Shown piece after piece: positions 18,698-26,370 of a DNA stretch of 64,000 nucleotides. Below the pieces are notes generated by a model. The model saw nothing but the letters and a program-made list of their open reading frames with translations, made no database searches and was not told where the DNA came from. The position numbers and the translations under genes are program-made. This DNA is from an uncultured Campylobacter sp. Lineage in GTDB: Bacteria; Campylobacterota; Campylobacteria; Campylobacterales; Campylobacteraceae. How positions within the stretch are numbered: the stretch's first letter is position 1; the number at the start of each line of letters is the position of its first letter. The stretch is taken from NCBI RefSeq assembly GCF_963526985.1, contig NZ_CAURPW010000004.1:133382-197381 (forward strand), written 5' to 3'.

Positions 18698-19158
18698 TGA
18701 GAAAAGGCTTTAGTATGGTTACAGCTATATTGTTTATGGTGCTCGTCTCAACTTTGGGAGTTACGATGTTAAAACTTTCAGTAGAATCCGTGAAGACGAC
18801 TGGCGATATATATTTAAAAGAACAGGCCGCTTTTCTACTCAGAAGCGCAACAGAAATAGCGATAGCAAAAATTATATTAAATCCGAATAAAATTGCCAAT
18901 AGTAGTAATTGTTTCAAAAATCAGACCATTTTAAACGAAAAATACTCACTGGGTGGATTAGATATATTTAATATAAAAGTTGTAGCGTCTAAAGTTTTTG
19001 GTAAGATAGGTGATTGCAACAACTTCACGCCAATAAGTACTTCAGAATCAGCAGGAACAGTTGTACTTGATACATATATAGAAATCATTCCAGCAGCAAT
19101 GAAAATAACAAATAGCGGAAAAATAAGACTTCACAGAAGAACAATACAAAAACTATAA
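18697..19158 (+). CDS. Small prepilin-like/PilX-type minor pilin
   Basis: A 153-residue protein with one N-terminal membrane helix: MRKGFSMVTAILFMVLVSTLGVTMLK. Processing after the Gly of RKG would leave FSMV, without the usual Glu5, which is typical for GspK/PilX-like minor subunits. Two cysteines (SNCFKN, GDCNNF) could form a disulfide. Its start overlaps the previous stop, so the three prepilin-like genes form one translationally coupled unit. Confidence 0.6.
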   Translation: MRKGFSMVTAILFMVLVSTLGVTMLKLSVESVKTTGDIYLKEQAAFLLRSATEIAIAKIILNPNKIANSSNCFKNQTILNEKYSLGGLDIFNIKVVASKVFGKIGDCNNFTPISTSESAGTVVLDTYIEIIPAAMKITNSGKIRLHRRTIQKL

Positions 19159-19178
19159 AACCAATCAAAGGAGGAGAA

Positions 19179-19712
19179 ATGAACACAAGTATTGTTGGGA
19201 AACAATTTGATCTAACCGATTCTATAAAGGAATACATAGAAAATGCCTTCGAAGCTATCCTAAAATACAATCTTGATATAATTTCAGGAAAGTGTGTCGT
19301 ATCGGCGGACGAAAAAAATGGCAGAAAAGGCTTTTGTGTAGAATTTATCCTAAATTTGGCAAAAAAAGACACTATCGTCATTCGCCACAAAGATAAAGAT
19401 TTATACGCTTGTATTGATCTTGCAATAGATCGAGCGTCAAAAGTTCTCCGCAGAGAGCACGATAAAAATACTACTATCAAAAATAAAGATGATGAAAAGG
19501 CTATCAGGAACGCTATCGCAAACGAAGCATGCAATGAAATAGATATTGACGACATCGTACCTATGGAACTTGAAATATATAAACCTCTTGAAATAGAGGA
19601 GGCACTATTCAAGCTAAAAAGCAGTGATGCACAGTTTTATGTATTTAATGATATAGATGCAAAAATGAGGGTTTTATATAAAAGGTCAGATGGTAAATTT
19701 GGACTATACTAA
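19179..19712 (+). CDS. hpf: Ribosome hibernation promoting factor, long form
   Basis: Binds the 30S subunit and pairs ribosomes into inactive 100S dimers in stationary phase. The N-terminal ribosome-binding domain (about 1-105) shows TDSIKEYIENAF and ACIDLAIDRASKVLRR. The C-terminal dimerisation domain (about 120-177) ends in AQFYVFNDIDAKMRVLYKRSDGKFGLY. At 177 residues it is the long form. It lies only 20 bases after the prepilin-like genes, with GGAGGAGAA before the ATG, and may share their transcript. Confidence 0.88.
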   Translation: MNTSIVGKQFDLTDSIKEYIENAFEAILKYNLDIISGKCVVSADEKNGRKGFCVEFILNLAKKDTIVIRHKDKDLYACIDLAIDRASKVLRREHDKNTTIKNKDDEKAIRNAIANEACNEIDIDDIVPMELEIYKPLEIEEALFKLKSSDAQFYVFNDIDAKMRVLYKRSDGKFGLY

Positions 19713-19722
19713 TACAAAATTA

Positions 19723-19743
19723 AGGTGAGCTTAGCTCGCCTTT
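19723..19743 (+). terminator. Probable terminator after hpf
   Basis: AGGTGAGC, a three-base loop, and GCTCGCCT form an eight-pair stem with one G-T pair, followed by TTT. The T-run is short. It would end the pilin-hpf transcript. Confidence 0.5.
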
Positions 19744-20438
19744 GATGATATTACAGAATATAAGGGTATCTTATTGCCCATGGAAAATCAAACTATAAAA
19801 TTTAATATAAAATACTTGCATACTATAACTACTGATAATGATTTAAAATAATCAGAAAATTGCGTTATCAAATTTTAAAACATCTATAAAAAATAAGGCC
19901 CAATGAGATCCAAGCTAATTTTTAGTCACTGCTCCTTTTTATTATTACTCATATAAGACCCTCTTATTTATTTAAAAAATAGCAATACAGCTTTTTTATA
20001 AGAACATCGCGTCCTCAATGCTTTTTATATATCAATACTGTTGTATTCCAGCCCTACCTCTCTTTATTCACAGCTTATTCGCACTCTTTAGATAAAGTAA
20101 GAAATTGTCTTTCTCTTAACTTTTGCGCAGTCATTATCATTGCGTCATGCTTAATGATATCTCTTTAAATTTAGCTAATCTATAATTTAGCATAGCAACG
20201 ACTACAGGAAAGCTAAGTTATTTAAAGCGTATATCTATAAAATAGGGTTTATAATAACAAACAAGCAAAGCCGATTACGAAATAATTTTTCTATAAAAAT
20301 AGTCCTGTTGTATCTACTAAAATTGATAAGATTTTTAGGGTAGTCAAATGTATGGGTAGGGTAGCTAAAAACCCGACTAAGTTTCGTTCAAGTTATTTGA
20401 TTATACTTGGTTAGACATAAATTCGGCCACCCCACAGT
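19744..20438. other. AT-rich gap between converging units, no gene seen
   Basis: About 700 bases without a plausible frame longer than about 40 codons on either strand. The composition is very AT-rich, like the flanking pilin region. No gene remnant was recognised by eye. Confidence 0.5.
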
Positions 20439-20470
20439 AAAAAACAGGATGGGATTTGCATCCCCCATCC
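20439..20470 (-). terminator. Terminator of the large secreted protein gene
   Basis: On the minus strand GGATGGG (complement of 20464-20470) pairs with CCCATCC (complement of 20447-20453), followed by a run of six T (20439-20444). The stem begins two bases from the stop codon. This is a standard factor-independent terminator. Confidence 0.7.
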
Positions 20471-20471
20471 A

Positions 20472-23400
20472 TCACCACTGAAGTCTCCTGCTAGGTCTTT
20501 GTATTGTCATACTACCATTATTTTGCTCTAGAGCGTTATCTACAGGTACTATTCTTTGGCTATTCTTACCTTTATTATCAAAGAGTTGTCCACCCCACTC
20601 ATTTGATAGATAGAAGTTAATAGTAGAAACCATTGACGTAGCCAGTGGGTTGGTCGAGTATATCAGCCAACTATCGGCCAATACCTCTACTTTTTCTGTG
20701 CCCACTATAATTCTTGGGGATGTTGCTTTTAGACTATCCTCAAAATAATTCACGCTTCTAAAGGTAATATTTAGCGGATTATTTGGATATGTAGCACTTG
20801 GTAAAACACTGTTTAACGAGTTATAACCTTTTATTTCTCCTAGAACCGCGCTATCATGCTTTTTTGTGGCATACCAGTAGTTTTCTCCGGTAATAGGTGT
20901 ATTTATTTTATCTATATTATATTTTGTCGCATCACAATCCTTGCAGTAAATGGTATAGTATGCTAAATGTTCGAAACTTTTTGTATTATAGTATTCTCCA
21001 TTTGGCAAAAATGCCCTACCGTAATAAAATTTTAAAACTCTGCTTCGATCGGTAGGCGTCTGGAAGTATGACGGTATATTCTGGTTTCCTATTATGTTGT
21101 ACTCTTTTTGCTTATTCTCCCCGGATATAAACAACAAATCGGTATCTATATCAAATGGATTTCTAGCATATCGATTATCCCTCTTGAAGTTAAATTTCAT
21201 CCAGACTCCCTCTTTTTTATCGCCGAGCTTTGCTATAGGAGCGCTTACAGGCACTACACCATTTACAAAGGCCTTTTGCGATATCGTATAGCTCGAGTCG
21301 TCTATATTGAGCGGATTGTCTTTAGTTACATCTTTTGCGTCAGGATCGGCAAAAAATACCATATCTTCAGACTTAGGATATCTGCTAGTTCTATCCTCGT
21401 CGTTTGCGGTAAAGTCACCGTGATAAACACCCCTACTAATATACCCTCCTTCTCCATAAAAAGTTTGAGGCTCATTTTTTCTATTTATGATTATTCTCGT
21501 ATTTAGGTCCTCTGCATAGCAATCTTTAGTAAAAAGCTGAGTGATATAGTTTTTGTTACTAGTATAGTCTATTAGCTGATCTATATCTTTTGCGGTATCT
21601 TTATCATAAGTTTGGAAAAAACTATTTGATACGGCATCAAAATTTAACCAACCATGATAACTAGCTCCAAGCATAGCGGTTCTTCTTGAATATGCTACCG
21701 CCTGCAATCCATAAGAGATAGAAGCGGACATTTTGGGGTCATTTGACAAGTAAGTCATGTCAGGACTAGAACCAACGGCTTCACCCTGAAAATTAAAAAT
21801 TTTAACGCCTGTCGGCATTATAGCATATGGTCTATGATTACCTATTTCTTCGTTAAATTCTATAGCTATATCACATCCTACCCTGCCGCTAGCATCTGGT
21901 TCATTGGATGTACTTCCGGGTATGCAGCCCCCCTTTGCCCTATCGGGTAAAGTAAACTGATCGTCTATAACACGATCAAGTCGCAATGATACTTTTCCGA
22001 CTTCTGGATATATAAGCCCCTCAGCGGCATCATCGTATGGGGCAAAAGTATCGCCTGTGAAAGAAGACGGATTATCCGGGTCGTAATAAGACATATTAAA
22101 CACAGTATCAGTGTGCCCATTGTGAGACTTTCTAATACCTATAGACATTCGTATTTTTATATTTTCAAGATAATTCATTCTAGTCAAAGTTACCGGATTA
22201 GAAAAACAACCGGCCGGCGCATGGCTCTTTACGTCAAACCTTACTTTATCTGTGGAGAAATAATACCCTCTCACCTCTTTACCGTCTACGCCAACAGGTA
22301 TAGCACGAAACTCATTATACGGCATGGAGTAGTATCCGTAATTATCAAAATTACCTACCGGAACGCCGGCCGTAGGCCTTGATTTTACGTATCCAGAACG
22401 ATTAAAGCCTATTTTCATTTTTACGCCGCTTGGCCTTATGATAAAAGTATCCGAGTTCGCTGAAGCATACTGGGATTTAGTACCCGGCTTTGCTATAACA
22501 AACGTATGCCCCCGTGGCAGTATAGGGAGATTGGATGTATCCAATAAAATATCCATGTGTACGCCATTAAAATTAATAGGCGTATTTTCCTGTATCAAAT
22601 TTCCAGAAGCATCATATATAGTGTTTGCACTGTTTGAATTCATGTCTCCATCTATATATCTAGAACCCACTCTGACGTAGATTGGTCCATTGTAATTAGA
22701 TGGGTTACCGTACTTATCGAAGTGGACTATTCTAAATCTGTTCTTAAACTTATTGTTTCCGGCAACTATAGTATAAAGTTTTTGGTCTGGATTGGCGCTT
22801 GGATTATATGGATTATAGTTGATATTAGTTACTCTAAAATACCCTTCATTATCATAAACCATATATCCGACCGCATTTATATACTGTATATAACCACTTG
22901 GAATATTACCCCAAGTTGGAGTAATGTTATAGCTTGGCGCATTTCTACATTTTCTTAACTTTCCGGAGTATGTAACCAAATTTATTTTATCAGATTGCAT
23001 ATTCCATCCAGCATGCGAAAGGGATGGATATACTCCATTCGGATTACTAAAATAAGTCCCCTTTGCCTTACGATAATCCAAATAAAAATTAGCCGCTACG
23101 CTATATTCATTAGGCTTCCATACATAGTTTAACTTATCATAATGCTCTTTATAAAAAATCCTATTACCTAAAAACCCCATTCTCATACTATTATATGGAT
23201 TACCGGACAAACCGGCTTTATGGTAAAAGGCATTTTCATAAGTATCTAGATCATTAACCATACCTTCATAACCAAGCTGAAAGCCTGGGTTTGAAAACGC
23301 AGGATACCCGCTCCATACCGATCTATCGGTTCCTAATGGAGTAGCCCCGCCTCCTACGTTATGTGACTCCCTAGGGCTATCATACGTTATATTATAATTC

Positions 23401-23669
23401 TGATACCTAACGTCTGCAGTAGCCCCAACGATATCGGGATCAGAATTTTCATACATAACGCCAACCGTAGTTCTAATGGGAGTTCCTACTTGTAGGCTAA
23501 TTCCCCCAGCAGGTACCCTTACAAAATTACCTGATCCATTCATGTACTCTATGAGTTCAGCGTAGCACAGCTTACGACTAAGTTCGTCTACCGTGTAGTT
23601 CTTTTTCGTCTTGGCGTTTAAAGAACCTAGCAAAACAAAACATAGAAGTATGATTTGCATAATTTTCAT
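20472..23669 (-). CDS. Large secreted protein, possible MshQ-like pilus tip adhesin
   Basis: A 1065-residue protein with a Sec signal peptide (MKIMQIILLCFVLLGSLNAK). It is rich in Tyr, Asn, Gly and Pro. A central segment (VGSRYIDGDMN, then SDTFIIRPSGVKMKIG) recalls the extracellular domain of MSHA-pilus MshQ proteins, which carry a similar F-x-RP motif, and cysteines are sparse and scattered. There is no C-terminal autotransporter barrel. It faces the prepilin-like genes across a 760-base gap and shares their AT-rich composition, which suggests a tip adhesin or secreted substrate of that machine. ATG after AAAAAGGAGAACAAA. The MshQ link is inference from weak similarity. Otherwise it is an unknown exoprotein. 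Confidence 0.55.
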   Translation of the reverse strand: MKIMQIILLCFVLLGSLNAKTKKNYTVDELSRKLCYAELIEYMNGSGNFVRVPAGGISLQVGTPIRTTVGVMYENSDPDIVGATADVRYQNYNITYDSPRESHNVGGGATPLGTDRSVWSGYPAFSNPGFQLGYEGMVNDLDTYENAFYHKAGLSGNPYNSMRMGFLGNRIFYKEHYDKLNYVWKPNEYSVAANFYLDYRKAKGTYFSNPNGVYPSLSHAGWNMQSDKINLVTYSGKLRKCRNAPSYNITPTWGNIPSGYIQYINAVGYMVYDNEGYFRVTNINYNPYNPSANPDQKLYTIVAGNNKFKNRFRIVHFDKYGNPSNYNGPIYVRVGSRYIDGDMNSNSANTIYDASGNLIQENTPINFNGVHMDILLDTSNLPILPRGHTFVIAKPGTKSQYASANSDTFIIRPSGVKMKIGFNRSGYVKSRPTAGVPVGNFDNYGYYSMPYNEFRAIPVGVDGKEVRGYYFSTDKVRFDVKSHAPAGCFSNPVTLTRMNYLENIKIRMSIGIRKSHNGHTDTVFNMSYYDPDNPSSFTGDTFAPYDDAAEGLIYPEVGKVSLRLDRVIDDQFTLPDRAKGGCIPGSTSNEPDASGRVGCDIAIEFNEEIGNHRPYAIMPTGVKIFNFQGEAVGSSPDMTYLSNDPKMSASISYGLQAVAYSRRTAMLGASYHGWLNFDAVSNSFFQTYDKDTAKDIDQLIDYTSNKNYITQLFTKDCYAEDLNTRIIINRKNEPQTFYGEGGYISRGVYHGDFTANDEDRTSRYPKSEDMVFFADPDAKDVTKDNPLNIDDSSYTISQKAFVNGVVPVSAPIAKLGDKKEGVWMKFNFKRDNRYARNPFDIDTDLLFISGENKQKEYNIIGNQNIPSYFQTPTDRSRVLKFYYGRAFLPNGEYYNTKSFEHLAYYTIYCKDCDATKYNIDKINTPITGENYWYATKKHDSAVLGEIKGYNSLNSVLPSATYPNNPLNITFRSVNYFEDSLKATSPRIIVGTEKVEVLADSWLIYSTNPLATSMVSTINFYLSNEWGGQLFDNKGKNSQRIVPVDNALEQNNGSMTIQRPSRRLQW

Positions 23670-23895
23670 TTTGTTCTCCTTTTTTGAATATTTTTAAAAC
23701 TAATTATTCCGTTTTTTCTTTTTTATTCCGCTGAAATTTGAAAAAATTCTAATTTTCTTGAAAATTTTAAAAAGAAATATAGGCATTTTCTAAAAGGTAA
23801 AATTTTAAAAGCGTACGATATGGACATTGAAGTCATCCTCATAGAAAAATAGTAAAATTAAAAATCTTTCTGGTTACGATTTTTTAGGTTAAAAT

Positions 23896-24354
23896 TTACA
23901 CGATTCCCAGCAGAGCAGAGCCTAGCATTGATGGATTTTTATTTTGCAAAGCTTGCTGTTTTTCTAGCAAAGAATTGCTTTGCAAACTAGCTCGTAGCTC
24001 TTTTTCATATTTAGTCAAAAGCTCGTCTAACACGGCTTCAAGCTCGTCTCTTAGGCTTTTTTTCATATCGGTATTTAGCCCCAGAGCTTCCATCAGCTCC
24101 TCTTTTTTGGCTCTTAGTTTTTCTTGGATTTTTTGTTCGTTCATCTGCGATAAATATCCAGCCGCGCCAAGTTCGGCAAGAGTCCTTTTAAAGCCCTCCA
24201 CATCTGGCTCTTTGGAGGTTTTCACCGGCTCTGCAGCTCTTTTAAGCTCCTTTTCAAAGTCGCCTTCATTTGCCGCTTTTGCGCTATTTTGCGCAGCTTT
24301 TTGCGCGAGTTCGGCCAAAATCTTTTGGATAAATTTCTGCTCTTCGATCGTCAT
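23896..24354 (-). CDS. Hypothetical coiled-coil protein
   Basis: I do not recognise this protein. The preferred ATG (24354) has AAAGGA six bases upstream and gives 152 residues. A TG-rich upstream extension to 24372 is less likely. The sequence is strongly charged, with long Lys/Glu/Ala/Leu helices (KIQEKLRAKKEELMEALG, ELLTKYEKELRASL), so it is probably an all-helical cytoplasmic protein with coiled-coil potential. No membrane segment. It lies 40 bases downstream of hemH on the same strand and may be part of that transcript. Confidence 0.65.
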   Translation of the reverse strand: MTIEEQKFIQKILAELAQKAAQNSAKAANEGDFEKELKRAAEPVKTSKEPDVEGFKRTLAELGAAGYLSQMNEQKIQEKLRAKKEELMEALGLNTDMKKSLRDELEAVLDELLTKYEKELRASLQSNSLLEKQQALQNKNPSMLGSALLGIV

Positions 24355-24394
24355 TTTGCATCCTTTATACAAGATACATTTTTACAAGCAAATT

Positions 24395-25327
24395 TTATTC
24401 CTTAGCTTTATCTGCGATAAATCTAGCAAATTTATCATCGTCGTTTGGGCAGGCCGCGACATCGTAAAAATCAAATTTTAGCTCGTCTGCAATATGCTTA
24501 AATTCCTTTGATAGCTCAAAAACGGTTTCGGAGTTATCGATACAAAACGAGATCGGATAGATGAGCGCTTTTTTATCTTTTAGCTCGGCTAATACCTGGT
24601 TTAGAGAGGGTTCGAGCCATTTTACGGGACCTAGTCTTGACTGATACGCCAGCATCGTTTGCTTAAATTTAACCCCTCTCTTTTCCAAAATTTCGGTTAA
24701 GATTTGAACGTGCCGCTTGACGTGCTCCTCGTAAATATCGCCTGCATCAATGATTTTTTGCGGCAAAGAGTGCGCCGAAAATACTAGCGTTATATCGTCC
24801 GTATTTAGATTACGCGCGCTTTTTTCGATACAGTCTGCGATGATTTCGTTATATCTATCATCCGCAAAAAACGGCTCGACGATTTTTATTTTTGCTTGTA
24901 AATTTAGCTCGCGGCACGCCTTATTAAAGTCGTTTAGGCTTGATGTCACGGTGGTGATAGAGTGATGCGGGTATAGCGGAAAAACGACGATCTCCGAGGC
25001 CTGCGCAAACTCGGCCAAAACATCCTTTGCAAAAGGCGGCGTATAATTCATCGCAAATGCCGCCGTCTCGTCGCCGTTTAAAAAATGCGAAATTTTACCG
25101 CAAAGCCTAGCCGTAAGCTCGCAGATAGGCGACTTGCCGCCGATTTGGCGGTAGTTATTTTGCGCGGTTTTTAGGCGCGATTTTGTTATCGCAAATGCAA
25201 CGAATTTACGCAAGAGCTGGCTTTTTATCCCCAAAATACAGGGGTCGTTAAACATATTTTTTAAAAAGACTTCAACCTCGCTAAGGTCGTTTGGCCCGCC
25301 CATATTTAGTAGCAAAATAAGTCTCAT
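24395..25327 (-). CDS. hemH: Ferrochelatase
   Basis: Inserts Fe2+ into protoporphyrin IX, the last step of haem synthesis. Family features are LLLNMGGPNDLSEVEVFL at the N-terminus, the catalytic histidine in VFSAHSLPQKII, and YPISFCIDNSETVFELS near the end. The preferred start is ATG at 25327, which overlaps the upstream TGA as ATGA, giving 310 residues. A TTG two codons earlier is also possible. It is coupled to the oxidoreductase gene upstream. Confidence 0.93.
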   Translation of the reverse strand: MRLILLLNMGGPNDLSEVEVFLKNMFNDPCILGIKSQLLRKFVAFAITKSRLKTAQNNYRQIGGKSPICELTARLCGKISHFLNGDETAAFAMNYTPPFAKDVLAEFAQASEIVVFPLYPHHSITTVTSSLNDFNKACRELNLQAKIKIVEPFFADDRYNEIIADCIEKSARNLNTDDITLVFSAHSLPQKIIDAGDIYEEHVKRHVQILTEILEKRGVKFKQTMLAYQSRLGPVKWLEPSLNQVLAELKDKKALIYPISFCIDNSETVFELSKEFKHIADELKFDFYDVAACPNDDDKFARFIADKAKE

Positions 25328-26184
25328 TCGCAAATCTCCTGAGCCTTTAGCGCGTCTTCAAGCGTGCTTAGATTGCTTTTTGCACCGCAACAAGCCTGGT
25401 AAAACTCTGCAAACAATGCTTTAGCCGGCGAAACGTCGCCGTAAACTTTCAAATTTTGCTGCCCCTCAAGCGTATATTTGTTTAACTTTAGACCCGACAT
25501 ATCGCCAAAATACACGCCTCCGCTCGCAGCAAATTCGATCGTAAATCGCTCGGCTTTAAATCGCTTTGAGTTGTGAATACTGGCTAAGGTTTGATTTTTA
25601 AATTTAAGCTGAAAAAGCGCATCGGTTTCGCTTCTTTTATCTTCATTTTGGATGGAGATTTTGTTGCCAAACGCCACTTCGCTACCCGTTACAAACCTTG
25701 CTAAATCGACGTTTTGTAAAATTTCCAGCTGTAAATTTACGCCTTTGTTAAAACCGCGCGAGATATTTAGCGAGAAAATTTCCCTTTCTTTAGCGAGCTC
25801 CTTTTTTATCGAGGCGATCACGGGATTAAACCTATCCGTAAAAGCTACGTAAGCACCGATATTTTGGGGCTTAAAGCAGTATTTTAATTCTCTTATCTCA
25901 CCTGATTTGCAAAGCCACGGATCAAGCATGATAAATTTTATAAAATTTAGGCATTTTGGTATTAAATTTAAGTGCTTGTGCGTGTCGGTGACGATTATGG
26001 CGTCGATTTTAACGGAGCTTAAAAGATCGTTTATGTTGTTATAAAACGGTATTCGCGTGCAAATTTCGTGATTTTGCACTCCGTCAAATATTCCAACCAG
26101 CTCGAAATTTTCCGAGCGACGCAGCTCATTGTAATAAATTTTGGCGTTGCCCGTAAAGCCTATGATCGCAACTTTTTTCTTCAT
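25324..26184 (-). CDS. Gfo/Idh/MocA-type NAD(P)-dependent oxidoreductase
   Basis: A 286-residue protein with a Rossmann N-terminus (KVAIIGFTGNAKIYY) and the family layout of a nucleotide-binding half (1-120) and a mixed alpha/beta half with predicted substrate pocket. The loop AYVAFTDRFNPVI replaces the usual EKP motif with DPW (LDPWLCKSG), so the chemistry may differ from classic sugar dehydrogenases. Substrate unknown. Its stop overlaps the hemH start by 4 bases. Confidence 0.7.
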   Translation of the reverse strand: MKKKVAIIGFTGNAKIYYNELRRSENFELVGIFDGVQNHEICTRIPFYNNINDLLSSVKIDAIIVTDTHKHLNLIPKCLNFIKFIMLDPWLCKSGEIRELKYCFKPQNIGAYVAFTDRFNPVIASIKKELAKEREIFSLNISRGFNKGVNLQLEILQNVDLARFVTGSEVAFGNKISIQNEDKRSETDALFQLKFKNQTLASIHNSKRFKAERFTIEFAASGGVYFGDMSGLKLNKYTLEGQQNLKVYGDVSPAKALFAEFYQACCGAKSNLSTLEDALKAQEICE

Positions 26185-26329
26185 ATTAATCCCAAATTTT
26201 AATGTTTTTAAAATAATTATAGTAAAAAACGGTAATTAAACGGATAATGCGCTCTATTTTTAGATTTTTTCGGCTTTTTTACAACCGTTTTTATTGTTTA
26301 ACCTCAAACAAGTTTTATCAAATTTATGA

Positions 26330-26335
26330 TAAAAT
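26330..26335 (+). promoter_or_regulatory. Probable -10 box of alaS
   Basis: TAAAAT in TTATGATAAAATC, 35 bases before the alaS ATG, with T-rich sequence upstream. This is the same form as the promoter at 2820. Confidence 0.4.
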
Positions 26336-26370
26336 CAGCCCTATTTTAAAACTTTAAATCAGGAAAAACG

